In this document: positions 1 through 8,280 of the stretch, in pieces
Layout: each line of letters starts with the position of its first letter
Position numbering within the stretch: the stretch's first letter is position 1
Notes under the pieces: model-generated
What the model saw: the letters and a program-made list of their open reading frames with translations, nothing else
Told to the model about the DNA's origin: nothing
Database searches by the model: none
Assembly (NCBI RefSeq): GCF_004551525.1
Contig: NZ_SATR01000024.1
Coordinates: 1-64,000 of the forward strand
DNA: 64,000 bases
Source of the DNA: Vibrio ouci
GTDB lineage: Bacteria > Pseudomonadota > Gammaproteobacteria > Enterobacterales > Vibrionaceae
Reading direction: 5' to 3'
Made by a program: the position numbers and the translations under genes

Positions 1-160
1 ACAGAGGCATTGCACGATTAGGTGGCTGGAAGAATACTAAGCGAACGGATCGCGCTTCTATAAAGACGTTATGGCAAGGATGGTTTAGGCTACAAACCAT
101 CCTTGAAGGGTATGAACTGGCTAAGTCTCTTGATTCACTAGACTTGTGTTCAAGAGACAG
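1..160 (+). mobile_element. Right end of a Tn5/IS50-like IS4-family insertion sequence (partial transposase C-terminus)
   Basis: Reading from base 3 gives an open frame that starts RGIARLGGWKNTKRT and continues through LWQGWFRLQ and LEGYELAKSL. This resembles the C-terminal dimerisation helices of IS50 (Tn5) transposase, which as I recall ends with GGFMDSKRTG, LWEGWEALQ and LDGFLAAKDL. The 19 bases at 142-160, ACTTGTGTTCAAGAGACAG, match the reverse complement of the Tn5 outer end at 16 of 19 positions and end in the same AGAGACAG tip as the Tn5 mosaic end, so the element should end at base 160. The frame has no stop before the inverted repeat and stays open into host DNA to 464, where it is only a shadow of the opposite gene. 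The rest of the element lies left of the window. Confidence 0.8.
142..160 (+). repeat. Terminal inverted repeat of the IS50-like element
   Basis: ACTTGTGTTCAAGAGACAG differs from the reverse complement of the Tn5 outer end at 3 of 19 positions. IS50 elements make 9-bp target duplications, so 161-169 (GCCAATGGC) would be the duplicated target; its partner lies outside the window. Confidence 0.7.
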
Positions 161-205
161 GCCAATGGCAGCCCTTTTTAATGCTTACAAAGTCAGTGAA
201 ATGCG

Positions 206-1456
206 TTATTTCTTCGGCATCTCTAACTGCATCTCTGGTATCGCTTGTTTCTTCGCTCTCAGCTTGCCCATCACAAACCAAACAACCAGACCAAGAATCA
301 GTACGACAAAGTTACCCACGCCAATAATAATCATGGTGCGTGTTTTCTTCTCTTCACGCATTTGTAGTAGCTGCATCTCTTCGAGCATTTTCTGCTGCTG
401 GATTCTTTCAAGCTCTTGTAAACGGCGTGTTTCCGCTAAGTCGACCTCTTCAACCACACTGTAAGTATGTTCGGTAATGTCAAACATAAGTGGTCGCTCT
501 GAACCCATTTCGGTAGCAAAGGCTTTACCTGACCAAGAGTAATGACCATTGTTGTCACTGTTGGGAATTTCTAATTCCACCTTGTTACTTTCCGCTTCAG
601 CGCTGCCTTGTACCGTTACTTTACCGCCATCAGGGCTAATATGCTCAATGTGCGCAGAAATCGAGCCTAGCTGAATCATACCCTGCTCACCATTGATCAC
701 AACTTTATGCGGGGTACCAGCAACACGAGACTGAATAAAGGTCGATTGCAGTGGCTGAGGATAGACTAAGACTTCTTGCTCCTGAGCGCGTAAAAAGACG
801 CCATTTCCTGAAGTAATACGCACACGATATTTACCCGGCTCGCTCGTAACTGGCAATAACACGGTGAAAATACCGTCTCCCGCGACTTCATCTAAACCGC
901 GCCCATCATCAGCAAATTCACCAATCACTTCAGGAATTGGTCGCGCTTCTTTGACTAAGGTTTTTTCATTCTCAATAAACTTGGTAAACGTCACCTTCAG
1001 TTTAACTCGGTCGAGGAAATCTCGCAGCACAAGTGGCTGCCCGTCGGAGGTGAGGCGCGCATTAAACTTAATCGACTCACCTAAGAAAAGACGATTCGGC
1101 ATCTTATCGGTAGAGAGCTCTAAGTGAGAGATAAGCTTAATTTTGTTTTTAGGCGTTACCTTGCCGATAGCTTGCCAAGGCCCTGGCATCGGGCTATCAA
1201 TCGAAATAATGTCCATGGATGATTCTTGATACCAACGGACATTATCAGGAGAGCGCCAAGCGTAATATTTTTTACCATCTGGGCGAACTAAAACCACAGG
1301 TTGCGAGCTTTTCGCTCGATAGATAACAAAAGTGATCTGCTTAATCGACGGATCAACTCGAAAACGGTTATCTAACAAGCTCATTGAGGATTCTTCAGCT
1401 GAGTAGCTTAACGCGCTAAACACAAGACCTACAATGGCAATCCAAATCCTCAACAT
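206..1456 (-). CDS. TIGR03503-type periplasmic/membrane protein of unknown function
   Basis: This 416-residue protein resembles the TIGR03503 family of vibrios and relatives, whose function is unknown. It opens with a signal peptide (MLRIWIAIVGLVFSALSYSA). A long beta-rich region follows, including an Asp/Gly-rich stretch (FADDGRGLDEVAGDGIF) typical of extracytoplasmic Ig-like or calcium-binding folds. Next come a charged Glu/Gln-rich helix likely to form a coiled coil, one transmembrane segment (MIIIGVGNFVVLILGLVVWFV) and a short basic tail. The expected topology is a large periplasmic domain anchored at its C-terminus. I chose the start at 1456 over the in-frame codon at 1483 because TAGGAGAAAGG sits just upstream and the signal peptide then begins at residue 1. 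It follows dnaQ on the same strand with an 8-base gap. The IS end lies 45 bases past its stop codon. Confidence 0.7.
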   Translation of the reverse strand: MLRIWIAIVGLVFSALSYSAEESSMSLLDNRFRVDPSIKQITFVIYRAKSSQPVVLVRPDGKKYYAWRSPDNVRWYQESSMDIISIDSPMPGPWQAIGKVTPKNKIKLISHLELSTDKMPNRLFLGESIKFNARLTSDGQPLVLRDFLDRVKLKVTFTKFIENEKTLVKEARPIPEVIGEFADDGRGLDEVAGDGIFTVLLPVTSEPGKYRVRITSGNGVFLRAQEQEVLVYPQPLQSTFIQSRVAGTPHKVVINGEQGMIQLGSISAHIEHISPDGGKVTVQGSAEAESNKVELEIPNSDNNGHYSWSGKAFATEMGSERPLMFDITEHTYSVVEEVDLAETRRLQELERIQQQKMLEEMQLLQMREEKKTRTMIIIGVGNFVVLILGLVVWFVMGKLRAKKQAIPEMQLEMPKK

Positions 1457-1464
1457 CCTTTCTC

Positions 1465-2202
1465 CTACTGACGCCAGAGACAACTTCCGTTTTTCTCGAC
1501 GATATCTAATCTTTTATTATGGGCATCTATTTCATCGGCCGTTGCACGTAGAACCTTTAGCGCTTTTCGTCCACTGGCGGCACGTTTTATCGCTTCCCCA
1601 CCGTCATCATTTGAACTACCCGCATTAAACTGCAACGATGTTTGACCACCAGTCATTAACAGGTAGACGTCAGCTAGGATCTCCGCATCGAGCAAAGCGC
1701 CGTGAAGAGTACGGTGCGAGTTATCAATGCCATAACGATCACAGAGCACGTCGAGGTTATTTCGCTTGCCTGGGAAGATCTTCTTCGCCATCGCCAGCGT
1801 ATCGGTCACCTTACAATAGTCGTCCGTTTTACCGATGGTTGGATCGAGCATCGAAAATTCGTGATCCATAAAGCCAGTATCGAACGAGGCGTTGTGAGCC
1901 ACCAGCTCTGAATCTTTAATGAACTCCAAAAACTCTTTATGAACGTCTTGGTACTCTGGCTTATCTACAAGAAATTCATCGGTAATACCGTGAACCCCGA
2001 TCGCCTCGGGCTGAATATCACGATCCGGCTTGATATAAACGTGGAAATGACGCCCAGTCAGCTTACGGTTAATGATCTCAACCGCACCGATTTCAATAAT
2101 GCGGTGACCTTGATAATGTGGACCACCCTCTTGGTTCATACCGGTGGTTTCCGTATCGAGAACGACGATACGATGCTGCTTAGAATTGTTGCTGGTATTC
2201 AT
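1465..2202 (-). CDS. dnaQ: DNA polymerase III epsilon subunit, 3'-5' proofreading exonuclease
   Basis: DnaQ removes misincorporated nucleotides as part of the Pol III core (alpha-epsilon-theta). The 245-residue product has the DEDDh exonuclease motifs: ExoI DTETTG at residues 16-21 (metal ligands D16 and E18), ExoII HNASFD with D108, and ExoIII HRTLHGALLDAE. The tail carries QTSLQF, matching the beta-clamp binding motif of E. coli epsilon (QTSMAF), followed by the flexible region that binds alpha. Length is normal for the family. It is divergent from rnhA with a 56-base gap, the same pairing as in E. coli. The ribosome-binding site is weak. Confidence 0.97.
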   Translation of the reverse strand: MNTSNNSKQHRIVVLDTETTGMNQEGGPHYQGHRIIEIGAVEIINRKLTGRHFHVYIKPDRDIQPEAIGVHGITDEFLVDKPEYQDVHKEFLEFIKDSELVAHNASFDTGFMDHEFSMLDPTIGKTDDYCKVTDTLAMAKKIFPGKRNNLDVLCDRYGIDNSHRTLHGALLDAEILADVYLLMTGGQTSLQFNAGSSNDDGGEAIKRAASGRKALKVLRATADEIDAHNKRLDIVEKNGSCLWRQ

Positions 2203-2258
2203 AACAATATGTGTGTCAGACTATGCCAATAATGTGCTTAACCCAATAGTATCAAATC

Positions 2259-2723
2259 ATGACGAAACAAGTGGAAATTTTCACTGATGGTTCTTGTTTA
2301 GGTAATCCTGGTCCAGGTGGCTATGGCGTCGTATTACGCTATAAACAGACAGAAAAGACCCTTGCTAAAGGCTATACCTTAACGACTAACAACCGTATGG
2401 AAATGCTGGCAACCATCGTAGCACTGCAAGCATTGAAAGAACCTTGCGATGTCATTCTTACCACTGATAGCCAATATGTTCGTCAAGGCATCACTCAATG
2501 GATACATAACTGGAAAAAACGTGGTTGGAAAACTGCTGATAAAAAGCCGGTTAAAAATGCCGACCTTTGGAAAGCGCTTGACCAAGAAACTGAGCGCCAC
2601 ACGGTAGATTGGCGCTGGGTAAAAGGTCATGCGGGCCATCGTGAAAACGAAATGTGTGACGAGCTTGCACGCGCGGCAGCAGAGAACCCAACCGAAGAAG
2701 ATACCGGCTACGTTCCTAACTAG
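2259..2723 (+). CDS. rnhA: Ribonuclease HI
   Basis: RNase HI cuts the RNA strand of RNA-DNA hybrids, removing primers and R-loops. The 154-residue protein matches the E. coli enzyme almost position by position. It has FTDGS with catalytic D10, the NNRMEM helix with E48, TTDSQYV with D70 and the handle/basic region WKKRGWKTADKKPV. The final acidic residue is in ENEMCDELAR, preceded by the loop histidine in KGHAGHREN. It is divergent from dnaQ. Its TAG stop overlaps the end of the convergent methyltransferase gene by 4 bases. Confidence 0.97.
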   Translation: MTKQVEIFTDGSCLGNPGPGGYGVVLRYKQTEKTLAKGYTLTTNNRMEMLATIVALQALKEPCDVILTTDSQYVRQGITQWIHNWKKRGWKTADKKPVKNADLWKALDQETERHTVDWRWVKGHAGHRENEMCDELARAAAENPTEEDTGYVPN

Positions 2724-3457
2724 TGCTGCTGCTTGTTCGAAACCTTATAATTGACGCTGACGGGCGTCAATTTTCGTTTTAGCTTCCAGTGCGGTTTAAT
2801 CGGTTTCAATGGATAGGTACGTTTACGCGCGACAATAAAGTACAAGCTGCCCATCGGTGCTGCCCAGTCACCTAAACTGTTTTCAAGCCAAGTCCACATC
2901 GTTCGATACTTTTGCATTGGAAACAACGCATAGCTATCACACTCAACCACTTGGTAGTTCAGCAGCCCTAGCCAATCTTTAATTCGATTAGGGGTAAACA
3001 TGCGGCCACTCCAAGGCAAGTTATTCCGCCGCCATGGCATTAAGCTCCCCAAGCCAGTAAGACTGATCGGGTTAAAACCAGTAATAATCAGATAACCATC
3101 GTCGATCATGACTCGGTCAACTTCACGCAGCATGCGGTGAGGGTCATTACAGTAATCAAGCTGATGCGCCATCAAGACAGCATCAAAACTTTTCTCTAAA
3201 AAGGGCAAATCGTAACCATCTGCAATCACATTATGCAAAGGGTTCTGGATATCTAACTGAACTTGATGTTGAATGTTACAGTTGAAGCTGGTTAACTCGC
3301 AGCTCAAACCACCCAACTTGAGTAAGTGATACCCAAATAATTTAGGGCACCATTCATCAACGCGGGTTTGAATGGAGTCACTGACCCATTGACCATTTTT
3401 TAGCTGAGACCATGAATGAGGTTTTTCAAGCTTTTTAGCGCTACGTGCTGGTTTCAT
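2720..3457 (-). CDS. YafS-like class I SAM-dependent methyltransferase
   Basis: This 245-residue protein has a methyltransferase-11-type core: the acidic loop VIADGYDLPFLEKSFDAVLMAHQLDY, then HRMLREVDRVMIDDGYLIITGFNP, which are the post-I, II and III regions of a class I Rossmann methyltransferase. The N-terminal SAM motif I is degenerate (LKLGGLSCEL). Position between gloB and rnhA is the same as E. coli yafS, a putative methyltransferase whose substrate is, to my knowledge, not established. The gene is divergent from gloB and convergent with rnhA, overlapping its last codon. No signal peptide or membrane segment is visible, so it should be cytosolic. Confidence 0.8.
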   Translation of the reverse strand: MKPARSAKKLEKPHSWSQLKNGQWVSDSIQTRVDEWCPKLFGYHLLKLGGLSCELTSFNCNIQHQVQLDIQNPLHNVIADGYDLPFLEKSFDAVLMAHQLDYCNDPHRMLREVDRVMIDDGYLIITGFNPISLTGLGSLMPWRRNNLPWSGRMFTPNRIKDWLGLLNYQVVECDSYALFPMQKYRTMWTWLENSLGDWAAPMGSLYFIVARKRTYPLKPIKPHWKLKRKLTPVSVNYKVSNKQQH

Positions 3458-3490
3458 ATCTAACCTGCTTCACTCTTGGGAGACACAACT

Positions 3491-4249
3491 ATGTTGAATA
3501 TCAAAAGCATACCTGCATTTAATGATAATTACATCTGGCTAATTGAAAATAGCGATCGCCGTTGTGCTGTTGTCGATCCGGGAGATGCAAAGCCTGTACT
3601 TGATTATCTTGCTCAGCACGACCTGAGTTTAGAAGCAATTCTTATCACCCACCACCATCACGACCATATTGGCGGCATTGCTGAATTAGTCAGACAATTC
3701 CCTAATGTCGATGTTGTCGGCCCAGCTAATGAACCTGTTCCCACACTAACTCACGCGGTTGAAGCAGGTGACCAAATTGAGCTGTTTGATGAAGTTTTCT
3801 TCGTCTTAGGACTCGAAGGTCATACACTGGGACATATTGGCTACGTTGGTGATAGTAAGTTGTTTTGTGGCGATGTACTGTTTTCTGCAGGGTGTGGTCG
3901 TGTGTTTGAAGGGACAATGGAGCAAATGCACACTTCACTGAGCAAATTAGTTGCCCTGCCTGAAGAGACTCAAGTGTTCTGCGCCCATGAGTACACAGCA
4001 AGCAATGTTGCCTTTGCACTTGCCGTAGAGCCAGACAACGAACAACTGCAGCAGTATCGTGATGAAGTGAATCGCCTACGCGCGCAGAACAAACCTACGT
4101 TACCGAGTAGCATCCGTCGTGAAAAATGGATCAACCCGTTCCTTCGCACCGATCAGCCAACCGTCATGCGTTCGGTCGCAAATCGCACCTCTGAGACAGA
4201 CTCTTTGTCAATTTTTACTGCATTACGTGAGTGGAAGAACGAATTTTAA
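3491..4249 (+). CDS. gloB: Hydroxyacylglutathione hydrolase (glyoxalase II)
   Basis: GloB hydrolyses S-D-lactoylglutathione to D-lactate and glutathione, the second step of methylglyoxal detoxification. The product has the metallo-beta-lactamase binuclear metal motif THHHHDHIGG near residue 55, the later ligands LEGHTLGHIGY, FCGDVLFSAGCGR and FCAHEYT, and the glutathione-binding tail PTLPSSIRREKWINPFLR. I prefer ATG at 3491 (252 residues) to TTG at 3476 because GGGAG lies about 8 bases upstream and MLNIKSIPAFNDNYIW matches the family N-terminus. It is cytosolic and divergent from the YafS-like gene. Confidence 0.95.
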   Translation: MLNIKSIPAFNDNYIWLIENSDRRCAVVDPGDAKPVLDYLAQHDLSLEAILITHHHHDHIGGIAELVRQFPNVDVVGPANEPVPTLTHAVEAGDQIELFDEVFFVLGLEGHTLGHIGYVGDSKLFCGDVLFSAGCGRVFEGTMEQMHTSLSKLVALPEETQVFCAHEYTASNVAFALAVEPDNEQLQQYRDEVNRLRAQNKPTLPSSIRREKWINPFLRTDQPTVMRSVANRTSETDSLSIFTALREWKNEF

Positions 4250-4259
4250 CGATTTGCAG

Positions 4260-4284
4260 CTTGTCACTGACTAATTGTGACAAG
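4260..4284. other. Perfect 8-bp inverted repeat between gloB and mltD
   Basis: CTTGTCAC and GTGACAAG are separated by 9 bases, 11 bases after the gloB stop codon and 36 before the mltD start. No T-tract follows on the + strand, so it is not a classical intrinsic terminator. It could be an operator or an mRNA stem. Confidence 0.5.
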
Positions 4285-4319
4285 TATTATCAGCAGCCAA
4301 AGATAAAAAGGGCTGTGAA

Positions 4320-5885
4320 ATGCGAGTTAAACACAGCTGGGTATTCGCGCTAGTATTATCTGGCTGTCAACTTACCCAGCCAACAGATTCCGGTGAAGCC
4401 GTCTCTCCGGGAACCAATAATCCAACACCAAGCAAGCAAACTGAGTTAACCGCTCAACCCGCAAAGCCGGTAGCAAAACCACAACCTGTGGTAACTCCTC
4501 AATCTCAAGAAGATGTATGGCAACGCATTGCGATGCAGCTAGAGATGCCTATTCCAGATCATAAATTGGTCGACTACTACCGCACTTGGTACCTAAAACA
4601 TCCCAACCATTTGAAAACAGTATCTAAGCGTGCAGAACCTTTCTTGTACCTAATTACTGAAAAGATTGAACAGCGCGACTTACCTCTAGAGTTGGCTCTA
4701 CTTCCTATTGTAGAAAGCTCATTTGATGCCTTTGCTTATTCACACGGTAGCGCGGCAGGCTTATGGCAATTTGTCCCTGCTACAGGTAAGCAACAAGGCC
4801 TAGAGCAAAACTTTTGGTATGACGGCCGCCGCGACGTGCCTGCCTCAACCGACGCCGCACTAGACTACCTAACCTACCTCAATAAACGTTTTGATGGTGA
4901 GTGGACACACGCAATTGCTGCCTACAACAGTGGTGGCGGCCGTGTTTCACGTGCAATCCGCAAGAACAATAATTTAGGTAAACCTACTGACTTCTTCTCT
5001 TTAGACCTACCAAAAGAGACCAGCGGATATGTACCAAAGCTACTCGCGCTGGCTGATATTGTTGCCAATCAAGAGAAATATGGATTAACCATTCCACCGA
5101 TTGCTAACAAGCCAGTGGTTAAGCTGGTAGACCCGAAAGAGCAGCTCGATCTTGCGATTGCAGCCCAATATGCGGGTATCTCAGTGAAAGAGCTACAAAG
5201 CTTGAACCCCGCCTATAATCAGTGGGCCACCGCGCCAGAAGGCCCGCATCAATTGCTTCTGCCAACGGCCAATATCGCTAAATTCAATAAAGCGGTAAGC
5301 GATAACCGTGGTAAGGGCATGAAAGTCGTACGTTACAAAGTCAAATCTGGCGATAGCGTGAGTGTATTGGCGCAGAAGTACAATACGACTTCAAGCGTGA
5401 TTCGTACGGCGAACAACATGACCAATAACAATATTCGTGTTGGTCAGCACTTACTGATTCCTACTTCGACCAAAGATGACAAAGCGTACGCACTGAGTGC
5501 CTCTAATCGCCTAGCGAAAACGCAATCAAAGAACCGCGGTCAGTACAAACTGACGCACACGGTGAGCTCAGGTGATAGCTTATGGTCGATTGCAAAAGAG
5601 AATAAGGTGTCCCACCAATCCCTGGCTAAGTGGAACGGCATGGGCCCGCGCGATACACTTCGCGTTGGTCAAAAGCTTGTGATTTGGAAGAACAGCTCCG
5701 ATGGCGCCATCATTCGCACCGTATTCTACAACGTACGCAGTGGTGACACTATCAGCGGCATTGCGAGTAAGTTTAAAGTGAAGTCGAACGACATTGTTAA
5801 ATGGAATGGCTTAAACAAGCAGAAGTACCTCAAACCGGGACAGAAGCTTAAGCTCTACGTGGATGTAACTAAGGTGAGCGTATGA
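4320..5885 (+). CDS. mltD: Membrane-bound lytic murein transglycosylase D with three LysM domains
   Basis: MltD cleaves the MurNAc-GlcNAc bond of peptidoglycan to give 1,6-anhydroMurNAc. The 521-residue precursor has a lipoprotein signal with lipobox LSGC (Cys at residue 16) and a Pro/Thr/Gln-rich linker. Next is a family 1 transglycosylase (SLT) domain holding the catalytic glutamate in IVESSFDAFAYSHGSAAGL. Later motifs are WQFVPATG and IAAYNSGGGRV. Three LysM repeats follow, each opening with a variant of the SGD motif (KSGDSVSVLA, SSGDSLWSIA, RSGDTISGIA), near residues 340, 412 and 472. It should be tethered to the inner leaflet of the outer membrane. Its last four bases overlap the start of the next gene (ATGA), so the two are probably translationally coupled. 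Confidence 0.95.
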   Translation: MRVKHSWVFALVLSGCQLTQPTDSGEAVSPGTNNPTPSKQTELTAQPAKPVAKPQPVVTPQSQEDVWQRIAMQLEMPIPDHKLVDYYRTWYLKHPNHLKTVSKRAEPFLYLITEKIEQRDLPLELALLPIVESSFDAFAYSHGSAAGLWQFVPATGKQQGLEQNFWYDGRRDVPASTDAALDYLTYLNKRFDGEWTHAIAAYNSGGGRVSRAIRKNNNLGKPTDFFSLDLPKETSGYVPKLLALADIVANQEKYGLTIPPIANKPVVKLVDPKEQLDLAIAAQYAGISVKELQSLNPAYNQWATAPEGPHQLLLPTANIAKFNKAVSDNRGKGMKVVRYKVKSGDSVSVLAQKYNTTSSVIRTANNMTNNNIRVGQHLLIPTSTKDDKAYALSASNRLAKTQSKNRGQYKLTHTVSSGDSLWSIAKENKVSHQSLAKWNGMGPRDTLRVGQKLVIWKNSSDGAIIRTVFYNVRSGDTISGIASKFKVKSNDIVKWNGLNKQKYLKPGQKLKLYVDVTKVSV

Positions 5886-6568
5886 ATCCGTCAAGCAACC
5901 CACTTGTTATGCTGGTCGATATTTTTCGATCACCGAGCGCATGTTTCTTAGCCCTATACCAACGTGGTGCTTGGGGTTGGCAGCCTTATGTTTTCTTAAT
6001 TCTATCGCCATTTTTGTTCTGGGGGTCTTACTTTGACTTGGTCAACTTTGAATGGCTAAGAGAAGGTTTGGCGGCGCAGTTGGCCGAGACGAATCCAAAG
6101 CAGCTAGAGCTATTAGATCCTAATACGCTGATGGCCAGTGAGATCATCAGTGATATTGCAGGGCGTACACTGACAATCCTTATGCTGGCATTTTGGTTTA
6201 ACCTCGCGACGAAACCGAGCCAACATCAACATGGCTTTTGGAAATGGTTCGCTGCTGGCGCCGTCATCACCTTCCCAGCGATCATTGGTGATTTGGCAAG
6301 TTATGTCAGCGTGCTACTTAAGCATGGTCAGGTGATGGTGTATGCCGCTGACCTCAATAGCTTGAATGGCTTACTAAAACTGCCACTGACCAATGACTGG
6401 TCTCAGTTTGCTAGCTCGTTCCCGCTATTACTGCCTTGGTACATCGCTCTAGGCTATGCAGCCATCGGTACTTGGACTGAGTTTGAGCGCGGCCAAGCCC
6501 TTGCGATTTCCGCGCTACCATGGGTTGGTTACTACTTGATTTGGGCGCTATACATCCTGATTTTCTAA
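5882..6568 (+). CDS. Yip1-family integral membrane protein
   Basis: This 228-residue protein has about five hydrophobic segments, including YVFLILSPFLFWGSYF, TLTILMLAFWFNLA, FAAGAVITFPAIIGDLASYV, LLPWYIALGYAAIG and ALPWVGYYLIWALYILIF, consistent with the YIP1 fold. No enzymatic motif is visible and the role is unknown. It overlaps mltD by 4 bases and presumably shares its transcript, hinting at an envelope role by context only. Its 3' end overlaps the convergent YafD-like gene by 21 bases. Confidence 0.75.
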   Translation: MNPSSNPLVMLVDIFRSPSACFLALYQRGAWGWQPYVFLILSPFLFWGSYFDLVNFEWLREGLAAQLAETNPKQLELLDPNTLMASEIISDIAGRTLTILMLAFWFNLATKPSQHQHGFWKWFAAGAVITFPAIIGDLASYVSVLLKHGQVMVYAADLNSLNGLLKLPLTNDWSQFASSFPLLLPWYIALGYAAIGTWTEFERGQALAISALPWVGYYLIWALYILIF

Positions 6569-7405
6569 TCGGAAGCGGACCAAAATAGGGTTATGATCAG
6601 AGGCGTCCGATTCGGGCGCCTCTGCTGCTTCTAGCCCAAGGCCACGGAAGAAAACATGATCCAGTGGTAACCCGGTAATAAACTGGGTGCGATGATCCGG
6701 CAAATACGTCGCCTCTTGCAGCCCTACAGATTTCAGAGCTTGGTGCATCACCGTCAAACGCTCTTCACTCCAACTATTAAAGTCGCCTGCCACAATCACT
6801 GGTCCTTGGTGTTTCTTTAGCTCAGCCACCAGCACGTCTAACTGACGCTGATATTCCACTGTGCCATAGGTAAAGTTCACCGCGTGGATGTTAACGACTG
6901 CTAGTTGCTGACCATTAGACAGCGGATACAATGCATACAAGGCGGATTTAGGCAATCTTAGCCACGGTTCAAGCTCGGTATACGCACACGCTTTAGCAGG
7001 CGCACTCAATGAAAGGTTCAGCACTCCCGCAGTGGTATCAAACGCTTTAAACGCATCAACCTGACTACCAAACCATTTAGCCGCCAAGATCCATTCACGT
7101 AGCTCTTCGGTCATGCTAGCTTCCTGCAGCAGTACTAATTGCTTGTTAGCAGAGAACTGCTGCAAACTTTGCTGCCAATTGTCGCGATTCTGCTTATAAA
7201 CATTCCAAACTAAGAGATTTATTTCGCCAGATTGATCAACCACCGCCGCATTTGGGTTTTGGTAGCATTGCAATGATAACTCTACTTGGTCACCATCTAG
7301 CGATGTCAGTTGCGCACTATCCGATAGCTGAAATATCGATTTATAGCCGATAAAGGTAGCACTCGCGAGTACTAAAGGCAGCAGAATTAAGGAAGCTTTT
7401 TTCAT
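6548..7405 (-). CDS. yafD: YafD-type endonuclease/exonuclease/phosphatase-superfamily protein
   Basis: The 285-residue product has an N-terminal hydrophobic segment (MKKASLILLPLVLASATFIG) that may be a signal peptide or anchor. An EEP-superfamily domain follows: LLVWNVYKQ, LLQEASM with the metal-binding glutamate, VAGDFNSW and the terminal LDHVFFRG and SDASDHNPILV. These are the DNase I-like catalytic motifs, in order. E. coli YafD (UPF0294) sits in the same mltD-gloB neighbourhood. The substrate is unknown. I start at 7405 rather than the TTG at 7423, which lies in the glnB terminator. It is convergent with the Yip1-type gene. Confidence 0.8.
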   Translation of the reverse strand: MKKASLILLPLVLASATFIGYKSIFQLSDSAQLTSLDGDQVELSLQCYQNPNAAVVDQSGEINLLVWNVYKQNRDNWQQSLQQFSANKQLVLLQEASMTEELREWILAAKWFGSQVDAFKAFDTTAGVLNLSLSAPAKACAYTELEPWLRLPKSALYALYPLSNGQQLAVVNIHAVNFTYGTVEYQRQLDVLVAELKKHQGPVIVAGDFNSWSEERLTVMHQALKSVGLQEATYLPDHRTQFITGLPLDHVFFRGLGLEAAEAPESDASDHNPILVRFRLENQDV

Positions 7406-7422
7406 ATTGTTCGCCAAAAACA

Positions 7423-7446
7423 AAAAAGAGCCTTACGGCTCTTTTT
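7423..7446 (-). terminator. Intrinsic terminator of glnB
   Basis: A 10-bp stem AAAAAGAGCC/GGCTCTTTTT with a 4-base loop lies 7 bases past the glnB stop codon and gives a U-tract on the minus strand. It also covers the alternative upstream start of the yafD-type gene. Confidence 0.85.
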
Positions 7447-7452
7447 AATGTA

Positions 7453-7791
7453 TTAGATTGCGTCTTCGTCTTCTTCGCCTGTACGAATTCGTACGATACG
7501 CTCAACATCAGTGATAAAGATTTTTCCATCACCAATTTTACCTGTCTGCGCAGTTTCAATGATGGTATCAACACATTGATCAGCCACATCATCAGTCACA
7601 ACAATTTCTAGCTTTACTTTAGGCAGGAAGTCCACCATGTATTCGGCACCACGATACAGCTCTGTGTGACCTTTTTGACGGCCAAAACCTTTTACTTCAG
7701 ACACTGTCATGCCAGTAATACCAACTTCAGCTAACGCTTCACGTACATCATCAAGCTTGAACGGCTTAATAATGGCTTCGATCTTTTTCAT
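7453..7791 (-). CDS. glnB: Nitrogen regulatory protein PII
   Basis: PII is a trimeric sensor of 2-oxoglutarate, ATP/ADP and glutamine that controls GlnE and NtrB. With the start at 7791 the protein has the standard 112 residues. Tyr51, the site uridylylated by GlnD, lies in RGAEYMV at the T-loop apex. The B-loop TGKIGDGKIF and IRTGE near the C-terminus are also present. An in-frame ATG at 7797 is too close to its AAGGG to be used well; from 7791 the spacing is right. GlnD, which modifies it, is encoded at 30393-33014. It is monocistronic here, with no amtB beside it, so I call it GlnB rather than GlnK. Confidence 0.95.
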   Translation of the reverse strand: MKKIEAIIKPFKLDDVREALAEVGITGMTVSEVKGFGRQKGHTELYRGAEYMVDFLPKVKLEIVVTDDVADQCVDTIIETAQTGKIGDGKIFITDVERIVRIRTGEEDEDAI

Positions 7792-7845
7792 GTTCATCCC
7801 TTAAACTATTGTAACTTTCGCCATTATCCCATGATAACTGGGTAA

Positions 7846-7875
7846 TAAAAAGCCCGAGCGTTGAATGCTCGGGCT
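7846..7875 (-). terminator. Intrinsic terminator of the cytochrome c gene
   Basis: A perfect 9-bp GC-rich stem, AGCCCGAGC/GCTCGGGCT, is followed on the minus strand by a U-rich tract. It lies 28 bases past the cytochrome stop. Confidence 0.9.
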
Positions 7876-7903
7876 CGATTGTTTTATCTAAACCGAATGA
7901 CTA

Positions 7904-8218
7904 TTATTTCAAGCTTGCGTAGTAAGCCGCTAGGTTCGCAATATCAGCGTCATTTAACATTGAAGCTTGAGCTTGCATAACTGCCGCCATGCCACCGTTA
8001 CGCTCTTTGTTTTTGTATGCGTTGATCGAAGAAACAAGGTATTGCTCGTTTTGACCTTTCAGGTTTGGGTAACCTGGGATCATTGCGATGCCGTCAGCGC
8101 CATGACAAGCAGCACAAACCGCCGCTTTCGCTTTACCAGCAGCAACATCACCGGCCGCTAACGCTTGGCCACTAAGTAGCCCCATACCAATAACCAATCC
8201 AATAGCGAGTTTTTTCAT
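7904..8218 (-). CDS. Small periplasmic class I c-type cytochrome
   Basis: The 104-residue precursor has a clear Sec signal peptide (MKKLAIGLVIGMGLLSGQALA). The mature domain of about 83 residues carries one haem c site, CAACHG, and a distal axial methionine candidate in GGMAAVMQAQ. The C-terminal helix is DADIANLAAYYASLK. This is the single-haem c4/c553-like fold, and it should act as a soluble periplasmic electron carrier. Neighbours (glnB, tilS) do not indicate a redox partner. Confidence 0.88.
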   Translation of the reverse strand: MKKLAIGLVIGMGLLSGQALAAGDVAAGKAKAAVCAACHGADGIAMIPGYPNLKGQNEQYLVSSINAYKNKERNGGMAAVMQAQASMLNDADIANLAAYYASLK

Positions 8219-8280
8219 TGCTCTTCCTTATAATTCCATGATAGTTGTACGTTTTTATGTATACAATTTTACAGAAACAA

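Noticed and set aside
161..464. Continuation of the transposase frame beyond the IS end
   Set aside because: The inverted repeat ends at 160; from 206 on the frame is antisense to the well-formed TIGR03503-type gene.
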